NCBI GenBank assembly: GCA_030613835.1
Contig: JAUWLH010000005.1
Span: 1 to 21,891 of the forward strand
Reading direction: 5' to 3'
Source of the DNA: Candidatus Bathyarchaeota archaeon
GTDB lineage: Archaea; Thermoproteota; Bathyarchaeia; TCS64
DNA: 21,891 nucleotides
Shown piece after piece: positions 15,031 through 21,891 of this stretch. A model generated the notes under the pieces. That model saw only the letters and a list, made by a program, of their open reading frames with translations. It was not told the origin of the DNA and ran no database searches. The translations under genes and the position numbers were made by a program. Position 1 is the stretch's first letter. Each line of letters begins with the position of its first letter.

Positions 15031-16200
15031 TTACCCGCTTGGCTCCTTGACGATGTCCTTGAGCCTGAATGCGAACATGACTGCCAGCAGGCATATTGCT
15101 CCAGATACCAGGAATGGCGCTGTTTGGAAGTAGTTGATATAGAAATAGCTGGTAATTAGAGGACCTAATGTGAAGCCGAGTCTGTTCCCAGTGATGTTCA
15201 CCCCGAAGGCTGCACCCACTAACTCGTCTGGAACGGAGCTTGACAGCAGTGTCAGCGTCGCGGGCCAGGTCATGCTCCAGAGCCCGAAGGCGAGGGAGTT
15301 CAGGACCAGCATCAACCTCCAGTCACTAACAAAGTGCCATGATGCGAAGAGGAACGGGATCATCACTATCAGGGTGAGAACTGTCCTCTTCATCCCGAAT
15401 CTTTCCGCGATCTTGCCGCTGGGTATCTGGGTTACGAGGCTCAACAAGTTCTGGGCCGTGAAGAACAGGGCTATCTGAGAGGCAGTCAGCGCGAACCGTG
15501 ACTTCAGGAAAAGGGGGATGATAAGGTTCATGCCCCCCATTGCCGTGGTCATGAGTATCCCGTAGACGAAGAACGTGAGGAGCACTGGCGCTATATCTGG
15601 ATTGAATATTTCCCTGAACCCTCCTCCGGTCGAGTCTGTCATGGGCTCCTGTCTCTCTATCCTCAAGGCTGGGAGTATGCTGACGGCGTTAATGGCAGCC
15701 CCGACGAGGAACACCTGTTTCCACCCCGTTGTTTCTATAAGGTAGCCACTGATGAGGGTGCTCACTACCCCCGCCATGGGCCATGAGGTGTTCATTATAC
15801 CGAACACTGATGCTCTGTTGTCCTGTGTGGAGTTGGCCGTGATCATGGCCATCCTGGCTGGCATAAATAGGGCACCTGTGGCGCTGTATACCATGTAAAG
15901 AGGTAACACCTCCTGCCAGGTGTTTGCGTTGGACATCATGAAAATTGTGACCATGTTCACCACAGCGCTGCTGATAAGCAGGACCCTTCTCCCGATCCTG
16001 TCAAGAAATACCCCCGCTGGGAGCATTAATGACGTGGCCGCTAGGCCGCCAAGGCTGATGACCCACGCGTTCTCTGCCGCTGTGGCTCCAAGGCCTGCCA
16101 GAAACAGTGGAAATAATGGCGATATCAGTTGAACCGAGAACCCGAAGGCGGTGTTAAGGATGAACAGGTACTTTAGGTTACGATTCAATGTGCTGAACAT
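15031..16200 (-). CDS. Major facilitator superfamily transporter
   Basis: A 389-residue, 12-segment MFS permease. The loop after segment 2 carries the family motif A, GVFLDRIGRRVLL, and the matching loop after segment 8 reads GKIAERFGMKRTVLT, as expected from the internal repeat. The central loop (RIERQEPMTDSTGGG) separates the halves. The N-terminus (MFSTLNRNLKYLFILN) and lack of extra domains fit drug or small-metabolite exporters, but no substrate can be assigned. The ATG at 16200 has a TATA element about 27 bases upstream, so it is probably transcribed without a leader and independently of serA, 39 bases upstream on the same strand. Confidence 0.88.
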   Translation of the reverse strand: MFSTLNRNLKYLFILNTAFGFSVQLISPLFPLFLAGLGATAAENAWVISLGGLAATSLMLPAGVFLDRIGRRVLLISSAVVNMVTIFMMSNANTWQEVLPLYMVYSATGALFMPARMAMITANSTQDNRASVFGIMNTSWPMAGVVSTLISGYLIETTGWKQVFLVGAAINAVSILPALRIERQEPMTDSTGGGFREIFNPDIAPVLLTFFVYGILMTTAMGGMNLIIPLFLKSRFALTASQIALFFTAQNLLSLVTQIPSGKIAERFGMKRTVLTLIVMIPFLFASWHFVSDWRLMLVLNSLAFGLWSMTWPATLTLLSSSVPDELVGAAFGVNITGNRLGFTLGPLITSYFYINYFQTAPFLVSGAICLLAVMFAFRLKDIVKEPSG

Positions 16201-16221
16201 AATGAAGAGATTCTTACAGCG

Positions 16222-16233
16222 TGTAATATAAGT
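16222..16233 (-). promoter_or_regulatory. TATA box for the MFS gene
   Basis: Minus-strand CACTTATATTAC is centred about 27 bases before the ATG at 16200, in the gap after serA, matching a leaderless promoter. Confidence 0.45.
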
Positions 16234-16239
16234 GAGAAC

Positions 16240-17157
16240 CTAGCCGAGGAACTTTATGAGCTTCTCCGCGACTATGGTGCTATTCCCTATGGATGCCTCG
16301 ACGCTGCCTGCGCCTATGTGTGGCGTGCATACAACGTTGGGCCTTCCAACTAAGTCAGTGTCCTTTGTAGGTTCCTCCTCATAAACGTCCAGGGCTGCTC
16401 CCGCGATTTTTCCCTCGTCGAGGGCCTTTTTGAGGGCCGCCTCGTCTATCAGCCCGCCCCTTGCCGCGTTGATAATGTAGGCGGTAGGCTTCATCATCTC
16501 AAACTGATCTGAGCTAACCATGTTCCTCGTCTCGAGGGTCAGGGGCAGGTGGATGCTGATGATGTCGCTGTCGGTGTAAACCTCCTCAATGTCCACGAGC
16601 TCTGCCCCCAGGGCCTCAACCATGCCCCTGACCCTGTCCCTTGTCCTGTTGTAGATGAGCAGATTCATTCCCAATGCCTTGGCCTTCTCCGCCACGAGGT
16701 GCCCGATTCGTCCAAGACCTATGATTCCCATGGTCTTGCCCCGTAACTCGAAGCCCATGAGCCGCTTCTTCTCCCACTTGCCATGCTTCATGATACCGTC
16801 GGCTTCGGCGATGTTCCTCGCCAGACTGAAAATCAACCCGATGATAAGCTCCGCAACGGCGTTGCTTGGCGCCTCAGGACTGTTGATGACTTTCACGCCC
16901 AGCTCCTTGGCGGTCACGAGGTCCACGTTGTCAAGCCCGACTCCCGCCCTGGCCACGGCCTTCAGGTTCGTGGCCACTTCAAGGACCTCCTTCCTCACCT
17001 TTGTCCTGCTCCTGACAACAATGGCTTCGTAGCTTGGGATCTTCTCGATGAGTTCCTCCGGGGTTATAGCTGTGTCCAGATCGACCTGGAACCCCGCTTC
17101 CTTCAGCATTTTGACTCCGTCCTCGTGGATGGAATCACAGACTAGAATCTTCACCAT
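16240..17157 (-). CDS. serA: D-3-phosphoglycerate dehydrogenase-like 2-hydroxyacid dehydrogenase
   Basis: A 305-residue NAD-dependent D-2-hydroxyacid dehydrogenase that would oxidise 3-phosphoglycerate, the first step to serine. Landmarks are VVRSRTKVRKEVLE and ARAGVGLDNVDL in the substrate domain, GIIGLGRIGH (Rossmann GxGxxG, about residues 143-152), the catalytic Arg in NAARGGLIDE, the Glu in DVYEEEP and His280 in TPHIGAGS. The C-terminal regulatory ACT domain of long SerA proteins is absent, as in many short archaeal forms, so serine feedback is not expected. Glyoxylate or hydroxypyruvate reductase is an alternative. The start at 17157 lies four bases after the YchF gene, and its GGAG lies in the last codons of that gene, so the two form an operon. 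Confidence 0.88.
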   Translation of the reverse strand: MVKILVCDSIHEDGVKMLKEAGFQVDLDTAITPEELIEKIPSYEAIVVRSRTKVRKEVLEVATNLKAVARAGVGLDNVDLVTAKELGVKVINSPEAPSNAVAELIIGLIFSLARNIAEADGIMKHGKWEKKRLMGFELRGKTMGIIGLGRIGHLVAEKAKALGMNLLIYNRTRDRVRGMVEALGAELVDIEEVYTDSDIISIHLPLTLETRNMVSSDQFEMMKPTAYIINAARGGLIDEAALKKALDEGKIAGAALDVYEEEPTKDTDLVGRPNVVCTPHIGAGSVEASIGNSTIVAEKLIKFLG

Positions 17158-17161
17158 TTCT

Positions 17162-18373
17162 TTATCTCCTTGACTTCGCTGACACGATCTGTATGATGTC
17201 CTTGTCCTGGAGCTCGTAGCTGTCCTTTAGCCTCCTCTTGGTCCTTGCGTTCAAGGCGTAGATGAAGCCCTCCATGAGGTCCGAGTGTATGATCCCCGCA
17301 AACTCCTTGGCGGTAGTGCCATGGGGAATAAGGAAGCAGTCTGGCAGCACCCTTCCATGGCTGTCTGTGAGCTTCTCCGGGTCCTCCACTGGGTAGGCCA
17401 CGATCATGTTGAGGAGCCCGTAGAACGCGGTGTTCAGCACTTCCTGGACCCCCGTTCCACCCCACTTGACGAAGACCTTCTCCCTCATCCGCTCCAATGC
17501 CCTGATCTGGCCACCCGTGAGCTTCTCCGGGTTCTTAATTGTGAAATCGCTGTCGCCCGGTGTATAGTCCACCAGGCCAGCGTCAGCTGCCCTCCTGAGC
17601 GCAAGCTCGGCCTCTGCGCAGGTTGGTACCACCTTGTAACCCGCCTCCTCGATGCGCTTGATGTTGTCCTCGGCGCCCTCCCTGTCAGCCTTGTTGGCTG
17701 CGACTATGATGGGCTTGGCCCCCTTCCTGAGCTGGGTCGCGAAGTTGACAAAGTCCTCCTCGCTCCACTGGTATGACCTGTACTCGTCTAGGCTCGCCTC
17801 CCTTACCGCCCTGGCTATCTGGTGCCTGCTGATCCCCAGACCAGTCATCTTCTGCTCCAGATGCTTGCTGATTGCCTCCTTGGCCGTCTGGGCGGTCCTG
17901 CTGATGCTGCTCCAGTCCTTCTTGATTAAGGCCCTGAGCCAGAGGTCGAACTCCTGCTCGAACATCTTGATATCATCTATGGGATCGTTTGTCAGGGGGT
18001 CCACTGGCTGTCCCTGGAGGTTGGTAGCGCCCGAGGCATCGGCCACCACGATTAACGCATCAGCCCTCCTCACCTCATCGAGGAACTGGTTTCCAAGGCC
18101 CTTTCCCTGATGGGCTCCTGGGATCAACCCCGGCGTGTCGATGAGGTCCACGGGTATGAGCCTGGTCCCGTCGACGCACGCGCTGTTCTGGGGGTCATCC
18201 TGGACTCCAAGCTCCTTGCACACGCATGGGGCGGTGATGTACGCGACGCCCCTGTCAGCCTTGAGTGTCGTGAACGGGAACCCCGCGATCTCCACGGGTT
18301 TGAGTGTTGCAGCGCCGAAAAAGGTGCTCTTCCCGACGTTTGCCTTGCCTACCAGCCCTACTATTTTAGCCAT
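17162..18373 (-). CDS. ychF: YchF/OBG-family GTP-binding protein with TGS domain
   Basis: A 403-residue translation-factor-class P-loop protein. G1 is GLVGKANVGKST (6-17), switch I has FPFTTLKADRGVAY, G3 is DTPGLIPGAHQGKGLGNQFL, and G4 is NKAD. After an inserted helical region, the C-terminal 75 residues form a TGS domain (DSHGRVLPDCFLIPHGTTAKEF to IIQIVSAK). Bacterial YchF and human OLA1 prefer ATP and have a changed G4; this protein keeps NKAD and should bind GTP, as in the archaeal branch. These proteins associate with ribosomes. It is first in an operon with serA, four bases apart. The ATG at 18373 begins the typical AKIVGLVGKANVGKS. Confidence 0.92.
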   Translation of the reverse strand: MAKIVGLVGKANVGKSTFFGAATLKPVEIAGFPFTTLKADRGVAYITAPCVCKELGVQDDPQNSACVDGTRLIPVDLIDTPGLIPGAHQGKGLGNQFLDEVRRADALIVVADASGATNLQGQPVDPLTNDPIDDIKMFEQEFDLWLRALIKKDWSSISRTAQTAKEAISKHLEQKMTGLGISRHQIARAVREASLDEYRSYQWSEEDFVNFATQLRKGAKPIIVAANKADREGAEDNIKRIEEAGYKVVPTCAEAELALRRAADAGLVDYTPGDSDFTIKNPEKLTGGQIRALERMREKVFVKWGGTGVQEVLNTAFYGLLNMIVAYPVEDPEKLTDSHGRVLPDCFLIPHGTTAKEFAGIIHSDLMEGFIYALNARTKRRLKDSYELQDKDIIQIVSAKSRR

Positions 18374-18435
18374 GTTGTACTCGCCATCCTACATCGTTGA
18401 GAACTGTTCAAAGTGCCCAGCATCTAATCAACAAC

Positions 18436-18516
18436 ATGATGGGTTACACTAAAAAGATTCCCACATTTAGGCGTGTCATAGAGAAGGAACTAGCGTCAGA
18501 CCGCTCGCGGCAGTGA
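18436..18516 (+). other. 26-codon open stretch, possible gene fragment
   Basis: ATG 18436 (or 18439) opens MGYTKKIPTFRRVIEKELAS and ends shortly after at a TGA (18514-18516). The text looks like the basic N-terminus of a helical protein, but nothing in the next 100 bases continues it in another frame. It may be a 5' remnant. There is no clear ribosome binding site. The rest of 18374-18716 holds no other gene that I can see. Confidence 0.22.
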
Positions 18517-18533
18517 CTCTGGGAGGCAGTCAC
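18513..18533. other. Inverted repeat, 6-bp stem
   Basis: GTGACT (18513-18518) pairs with AGTCAC (18528-18533) across a nine-base loop. It lies in a 340-base gap between the YchF gene and the small ORF at 18717, overlapping the TGA of the fragment above. Too short to assign a role. Confidence 0.25.
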
Positions 18534-18678
18534 CCGAATTGATTGTTTTTCAAGAGGCTAGCCAGAGCTTTACGTGGATTGGGTTTTTGGAAACGAATGA
18601 TTAATGTGAATCCATTGGGATCGCACTGAAAAATGAGGATTGGTTACATGCTTCAGGGGAGAGAGTCGTTATCCAATA

Positions 18679-18688
18679 GTTTATACTG
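18679..18688 (+). promoter_or_regulatory. TATA-like element before the 54-residue ORF
   Basis: GTTTATACTG is centred about 33 bases before the ATG at 18717, a slightly long but acceptable distance for a short-leader archaeal promoter. Confidence 0.35.
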
Positions 18689-18716
18689 GCTGGATTTCTA
18701 TGATGACTTGATTTAG

Positions 18717-18881
18717 ATGTATAACAATGAGGGCAGTATAATCAAAATGACCGCATATCTCGTCAGTAAGGACCGTGGGAATAGCTGGGTGATCAGGACT
18801 GTACAGTCCATCGGTGGGACCGAGAAGGTCAAGCCATCTGATTTTGAGGGCAAGAAACTCATAGTGCTTGAGGAGTATTAA
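18717..18881 (+). CDS. Small conserved-looking protein (44-54 aa)
   Basis: An ORF of 54 residues from ATG 18717, or 44 from the in-frame ATG at 18747, ending at TAA 18879-18881. From the second Met it reads MTAYLVSKDRGNSWVIRTVQ and then IGGTEKVKPSDFEGKKLIVLEEY. This is an alternating hydrophobic/polar pattern suggesting a small all-beta or mixed domain with no signal peptide or cysteines. A TATA-like element precedes it and a T-rich stop signal follows it, so it looks like a complete transcription unit. I do not recognise a named family, although it resembles the small basic beta-rich proteins often seen beside archaeal information-processing genes. The 18747 start gives the more domain-like protein; the 18717 start sits at a better distance from the TATA box. 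Confidence 0.6.
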   Translation: MYNNEGSIIKMTAYLVSKDRGNSWVIRTVQSIGGTEKVKPSDFEGKKLIVLEEY

Positions 18882-18888
18882 ACAGGCT

Positions 18889-18900
18889 CCCCTTTTCTTT
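18889..18900 (+). terminator. T-rich terminator after the small ORF
   Basis: CCCCTTTTCTTT begins eight bases past the TAA at 18879-18881, the same style of T-rich stop as after other genes in the window. Confidence 0.45.
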
Positions 18901-18983
18901 AATCCAAATAGCAAATGTAATGGATGTAACTCTTAACCTTTCTTGAATCGGTAGAAAACCCATTTGATTATAGCAAAACGGCG

Positions 18984-19013
18984 CCAAGCGAATGAAGTCT
19001 GAGCTCCGCTTGG
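18984..19013. other. Inverted repeat, 7-bp stem, 16-base loop
   Basis: CCAAGCG (18984-18990) is complementary to CGCTTGG (19007-19013). It is the first of two similar hairpins in the gap 18900-19079, which otherwise shows no gene. It could be part of a small RNA or a convergent termination region; no known RNA family is recognised. Confidence 0.35.
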
Positions 19014-19041
19014 TACTAATTTCCTTGATTCTATGGGCGAC

Positions 19042-19069
19042 GCTCAAGAGTATGGGTTCGAACTTGAGC
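19042..19069. other. Inverted repeat, 7-bp stem, 14-base loop
   Basis: GCTCAAG (19042-19048) is complementary to CTTGAGC (19063-19069). The loop contains GGTTCGAA, which resembles a tRNA T-loop, but the flanks do not make a cloverleaf. It lies just past the stop of the minus-strand DUF2095 gene and may help end that transcript, although no T-run follows on that strand. Confidence 0.35.
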
Positions 19070-19079
19070 TGATGTGGTC

Positions 19080-19406
19080 TTATTCTTCACTGTCGTAATG
19101 GCCGGCGTTCTTCTTTCGCCCGAAGCTGCTGAGTCCCTTTTCCCTTAGCTGCTTGCACAGCTCGTCCGCGGTCTCCTTAGTGACCTCGCCGCGCTTTTCT
19201 AGGTACTCGATGATCTCGTAGGCCTGGTCCTCTGTGCTGCACCGCCTGATGAAATCGATGGCGTCGGGGTCGTGGCTAGCGAACTTCCTTTTTGCTTTTG
19301 GTTTCTCTACCTGGAACTTGATGTCCGCCTTACCCGCGCCGCTGTATATCTCCTCGGCCAGTTTTGGGAACCGCTTTTTGAAGTCTTTTTTTTCCATTCC
19401 AGTCAT
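19080..19406 (-). CDS. DUF2095-like archaeal protein
   Basis: A 108-residue acidic/basic cytoplasmic protein. It begins EKKDFKKRFPKLAEEIYSG, has a basic linker (KPKAKRKFASHDP), then a helical core AIDFIRRCSTEDQAYEIIEY and LEKRGEVTKETADELCKQLR, and ends SSFGRKKNAGHYDSEE. The KRFPxL start, the IDFIRRC motif and the GxxSFGxKK end match what I recall of the archaeal DUF2095 family, whose function is unknown. The start may be ATG 19406 or ATG 19397; AAGG just precedes the first and AGGATGA precedes the second. An AT-rich TATA-like element about 24 bases upstream suggests its own transcript, separate from the GlmU-like gene 38 bases upstream. Confidence 0.75.
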   Translation of the reverse strand: MTGMEKKDFKKRFPKLAEEIYSGAGKADIKFQVEKPKAKRKFASHDPDAIDFIRRCSTEDQAYEIIEYLEKRGEVTKETADELCKQLREKGLSSFGRKKNAGHYDSEE

Positions 19407-19423
19407 CCTTTTTTTCTAAATCG

Positions 19424-19435
19424 TTTTTAATAAAT
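19424..19435 (-). promoter_or_regulatory. TATA-like element for the DUF2095 gene
   Basis: Minus-strand ATTTATTAAAAA is centred about 24 bases before the ATG at 19406, in the short gap after the GlmU-like gene. Confidence 0.4.
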
Positions 19436-19444
19436 GTGGTGGGG

Positions 19445-20713
19445 TCAGCGGTCCCGTTCATGTGCCTCAGAGAAGAAGTACTTGATGACGTTTCCCCGCA
19501 CGTCCCTTTGCACTGTGATACCGGGCGCTATCCATGAGTCACTGCCTATAACCACTCCCGGGTGGATGTTGACGTTGACGCCCGTTTGGACGTTGTCTCC
19601 CATGATTACGCCCAGCTTCCTGCGGCCGCTGTCCATCCTCTCTCCCCTGATGGTGACCTCGATGTTGCTCTTGTCGAACCTGAGGTTTGCTGTTATAGTC
19701 CCCGCGCCGAGATTACTGTTCTTACCAATGATGCTGTCGCCGATGTAGCTGAGGTGGGCCGCATGGGTCCCCTCACCAATGATGCTGTTTTTGATCTCGC
19801 AGGCGTTGCCAACTCTAGTATTGGCGCCCAGGCACGTTGATGCCCTGATGTAGCAGTTGGGTCCAACATCCGCACCCTCACCGATGACCGCTGGGCCTTC
19901 AATATAAGTCCCTGTCCTGACCCTCGCCCCCTTCTTGATCCAGACCGGCCCATGGATGCTGACGCCGTCCTCGACTGTCCCGTCTATCCTGAACTCGATC
20001 TTCTCCATGGCCCGCCTGTTCGCCTCAAGTAGGGTCCACGGCAGCCCGATGTCCAGCCACTCGTGCTCCTCGACATCGTGTTTCCGCACCGTCACGCCGT
20101 CATCGATCATGAGTTGCATGGTATCAGTGATCTCGTATTCGTCCCTTGGGCTCAGCGTCGTCTTTTCGATGTAGCTGAAAACCTTCTCGGGGAAGATGTA
20201 TACGCCGACGTTTGCGTACTTGCTAGGCTCCGTACCAGGCTCTGGCTTCTCGACCACCTTCGTGATGAGCTCACCGTCTAACCCGAATGCCCCGTATTGG
20301 CTGGGGTCATCAACTTTGAGCGCCGATGCGGTGACCTCGCCTTTTCTGTGGGCCTCAACAAGTCTCTTCAGGACCCCCTCCGTAAGGTAGTGGTCCCCGT
20401 AGAGCGCCATGAATGCGGTGTGACCTACCCATTCCATGGCCTGTCCAAAGGCGTGGGCTGTGCCCAGTGTCTCCTCCTGGGTCTTGTAACTGATCATTAT
20501 CCCATGGTTTGTGCCGTTGCCGAAGTGGTCGATGATCTTATGCTCAAGGTAATTGGTCACGAGCAGTATCTCGTTGATGCCCGCTTCCTTCACCCGCATT
20601 ATCATCCACTCAAGAAGCGGCCTCCCTCCCACGTCAAGCATCGGCTTTGGTATGTTGTCAGTAAGTGGCCTGAGCCTTGTCCCCTTTCCCGCTACGAGTA
20701 TAACTGCCTTCAT
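19445..20713 (-). CDS. glmU: Bifunctional sugar-1-phosphate nucleotidylyltransferase / acetyltransferase (GlmU-like)
   Basis: A 422-residue two-domain enzyme. Residues 1 to about 235 are a nucleotidyltransferase: LVAGKGTRLRPLT (GxGTRxxPLT), K23 in NIPKPML, and the metal-site region ALYGDHYL. Residues about 240-410 are a left-handed beta helix of hexapeptide repeats (GPAVIGEGADVGPNCYIRAS and following), with H320 in AHLSYIGDS and GAGTITANLRFD, the acetyltransferase site of archaeal GlmU-type proteins. Predicted reactions are GlcN-1-P acetylation and UTP-dependent formation of UDP-GlcNAc. Glucose-1-P uridylyl- or thymidylyltransferase activity is also possible, since archaeal members accept several sugars. 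Its ATG overlaps the TGA of the phosphomutase gene (ATGA), so the two are co-translated and catalyse consecutive steps. Confidence 0.9.
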   Translation of the reverse strand: MKAVILVAGKGTRLRPLTDNIPKPMLDVGGRPLLEWMIMRVKEAGINEILLVTNYLEHKIIDHFGNGTNHGIMISYKTQEETLGTAHAFGQAMEWVGHTAFMALYGDHYLTEGVLKRLVEAHRKGEVTASALKVDDPSQYGAFGLDGELITKVVEKPEPGTEPSKYANVGVYIFPEKVFSYIEKTTLSPRDEYEITDTMQLMIDDGVTVRKHDVEEHEWLDIGLPWTLLEANRRAMEKIEFRIDGTVEDGVSIHGPVWIKKGARVRTGTYIEGPAVIGEGADVGPNCYIRASTCLGANTRVGNACEIKNSIIGEGTHAAHLSYIGDSIIGKNSNLGAGTITANLRFDKSNIEVTIRGERMDSGRRKLGVIMGDNVQTGVNVNIHPGVVIGSDSWIAPGITVQRDVRGNVIKYFFSEAHERDR

Positions 20714-21891
20714 AGTTCGCCTAACACCTTCTTGACTAGTAATCTGCCTCGGTCCATAATATCTTCAACGTCTTCCATGGTTTTGCCCTCCACGGTTATC
20801 CTTATCAGCGGCTCCGTTCCACTGGGCCGTATCAGCGTCCAGCCGTTCTCCATCTCAAGGCGGACGCCATCTACCGTGCTGATGGAGCCAACGTTCCTGT
20901 ACGCGTCCTGGTACCCCTCGGCGATCAACGTCATGGCTCTTGGCTTCTGCGTGTCCTCGCATCCCAGCTTGGCCCTGTCCAACGGGTACTCTGGCGCAGC
21001 GGAGATGAACTCCTCAATTGATTTCCCCGTCTCCTCAAGGGCCTCCAGAATCTTCAGTGCCCCCATGACCCCCGCCGGGCACATGTGGTGCTCAGGGAAG
21101 ACCCACGCACCGACTGGCTCTCCTCCGAAAACGGCCCCGTGTTTCACCATGGCCTCTGTGATGAACGCGTCACCTACGGGAGTTCTCACGATCTTTCCTC
21201 CAGCCTCATTGACCATGTCGTTTACGTTCATTGATGCGCCGACATGGGTGACGACTGTCCCTCCTCCGTTTCTCTCGACCACGTAGCCCGCGTATGCTGC
21301 AAGGGCCCTGTCTGGGCTGACCATCAAGCCGTTGGCTCCGACGGGCCTCATCCTGTCCCCGTCTCCATCGAACCCGAATCCAACCTCGCATCCAAGAGCT
21401 TTCATGTACCTGCCAAGCCTCATGAGGCTCTTCCTGCTCGGCTCGGGGGTCCCCGCGGGGAACGTCCCGTCAGGGATCGCGTTGATTATGTTTGATTTGA
21501 GGGGGAACTCGCCGAAAGCCAAGGGCGCGAGGGTGGATGTAGCTCCACAGAAGCAGTCCGCCGCTACCATGATCTCGTTCTCTATACTGATTGAGTCTGC
21601 CAGCATCTCTATGTAAGGCTCGATAGCCTCAACCTCATCGGTTGAGCCAACAGCGTCCCACTGGGCCCACTCGTATGCCTCCTCCACCAGGACCTTCTCT
21701 GTGGCCAGCTGCTCCTCGATGGTGAGGCTCATTCCTTCCCTGTTGAAGACCTTCAGCCCGTTGTACTGCGGTGGGTTGTGGCTGGCAGTTACCTCCACTC
21801 CGGCGTCCGATCCCGTCTCACCTATCATCCACGCCGTCACGGGCGTGGGCACCAGGCCGACCTGGAGGACATCAGCCCCGACCGCGTTGAG
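20710..21891 (-). CDS. glmM: Phosphoglucosamine/phosphohexomutase (GlmM-like), 5' end outside the window
   Basis: Alpha-D-phosphohexomutase; the frame is open to the right edge, so the N-terminus is missing. The visible part starts LNAVGADVLQVGLVPTPVTA, continues with the phosphoserine loop TASHNPPQYNG, the metal loop DGDGDRMRPV, the sugar-binding GEPVGAWVF, and the C-terminal phosphate loop RPSGTEPLIRI. All four active-site regions are intact. It would isomerise GlcN-6-P to GlcN-1-P for UDP-GlcNAc, although archaeal members often also act on glucose or mannose phosphates. The ATGA overlap with the GlmU-like gene supports the glucosamine assignment. A GTG at 21852 also lies in frame but is inside the conserved N-terminal domain, so it is not the start. 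Confidence 0.92.
   Translation of the reverse strand, partial: LNAVGADVLQVGLVPTPVTAWMIGETGSDAGVEVTASHNPPQYNGLKVFNREGMSLTIEEQLATEKVLVEEAYEWAQWDAVGSTDEVEAIEPYIEMLADSISIENEIMVAADCFCGATSTLAPLAFGEFPLKSNIINAIPDGTFPAGTPEPSRKSLMRLGRYMKALGCEVGFGFDGDGDRMRPVGANGLMVSPDRALAAYAGYVVERNGGGTVVTHVGASMNVNDMVNEAGGKIVRTPVGDAFITEAMVKHGAVFGGEPVGAWVFPEHHMCPAGVMGALKILEALEETGKSIEEFISAAPEYPLDRAKLGCEDTQKPRAMTLIAEGYQDAYRNVGSISTVDGVRLEMENGWTLIRPSGTEPLIRITVEGKTMEDVEDIMDRGRLLVKKVLGEL

Noticed and set aside
18681..18914. Minus-strand frame of 77 codons
   Set aside because: It is antisense to the 54-residue plus-strand ORF, which has promoter and terminator signals; the minus frame has neither.
19000..19075. Possible tRNA around GGTTCGAA
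   Set aside because: The T-loop-like 8-mer is present, but the flanking five bases do not pair and no acceptor, D or anticodon stem can be drawn.
20297..21286. Plus-strand frame of 329 codons
   Set aside because: Antisense to the GlmU- and GlmM-like genes, both of which have intact catalytic motifs; it crosses their junction and shows no domain.
1..21891. CRISPR array, insertion sequence, prophage or defence island
   Set aside because: No regularly spaced repeats, transposase, integrase, phage or recognisable defence genes were seen on either strand.

Overview
The window looks archaeal and most like an uncultured euryarchaeon, possibly Thermoplasmatota-related; that assignment is an inference from gene content. 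The archaeal evidence is ribosomal protein L15e, translation factor aIF2 gamma joined to a PIN-domain gene, the archaeal thiolase / HMG-CoA synthase / DUF35 cluster, a bifunctional archaeal GlmU-like protein, a DUF2095 gene, an archaeal YchF-like GTPase, and TATA boxes about 25 bases before several start codons, suggesting leaderless mRNAs. Arginine is mostly AGG, and GTG and TTG starts are common.

Layout. 105-272: a small two-CxxC zinc protein. 472-3186: a mevalonate-pathway pair, a thiolase carrying a frameshift followed by a DUF35-HMG-CoA synthase fusion, overlapping by one base. 3187-3567: a gap with weak coding signal on both strands. 3568-5749: a MacB/FtsX-type permease without an ATPase partner, a convergent VOC protein, and the decayed 3' half of a radical SAM/SPASM gene. 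5733-7403 (minus): parvulin isomerase, ATP sulfurylase, and a small helix-rich, RHH-like protein whose stop overlaps the sulfurylase start. 7555-9182: aIF2 gamma (with no ATG, GTG or TTG start at the expected place) and a PIN protein. 9299-12058: a P2A-type Ca2+ ATPase. 12256-14449: an unlisted 50-residue hydrophobic protein and a K+-independent type membrane pyrophosphatase. 14533-14988: a short L15e. 15031-18373 (minus): MFS transporter, D-3-phosphoglycerate dehydrogenase-like protein and YchF-like GTPase. 18717-18881: an unlisted 54-residue ORF. 19080-21891 (minus): DUF2095 protein, then a GlmM/GlmU-type pair for UDP-GlcNAc synthesis that runs off the right edge.

How the genes fit. The thiolase and DUF35-HMGS make HMG-CoA for archaeal isoprenoid lipids. 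ATP sulfurylase releases pyrophosphate that the membrane pyrophosphatase could use to pump protons. The phosphomutase and the nucleotidyl/acetyltransferase overlap by ATGA and catalyse consecutive steps to UDP-GlcNAc.

I see no mobile element, CRISPR array, rRNA or credible tRNA. The region is mainly housekeeping. The points most worth attention are the apparent AUU start of aIF2 gamma, the thiolase frameshift, the DUF35-HMGS fusion with a missing zinc ligand, and two small ORFs with their own promoters.
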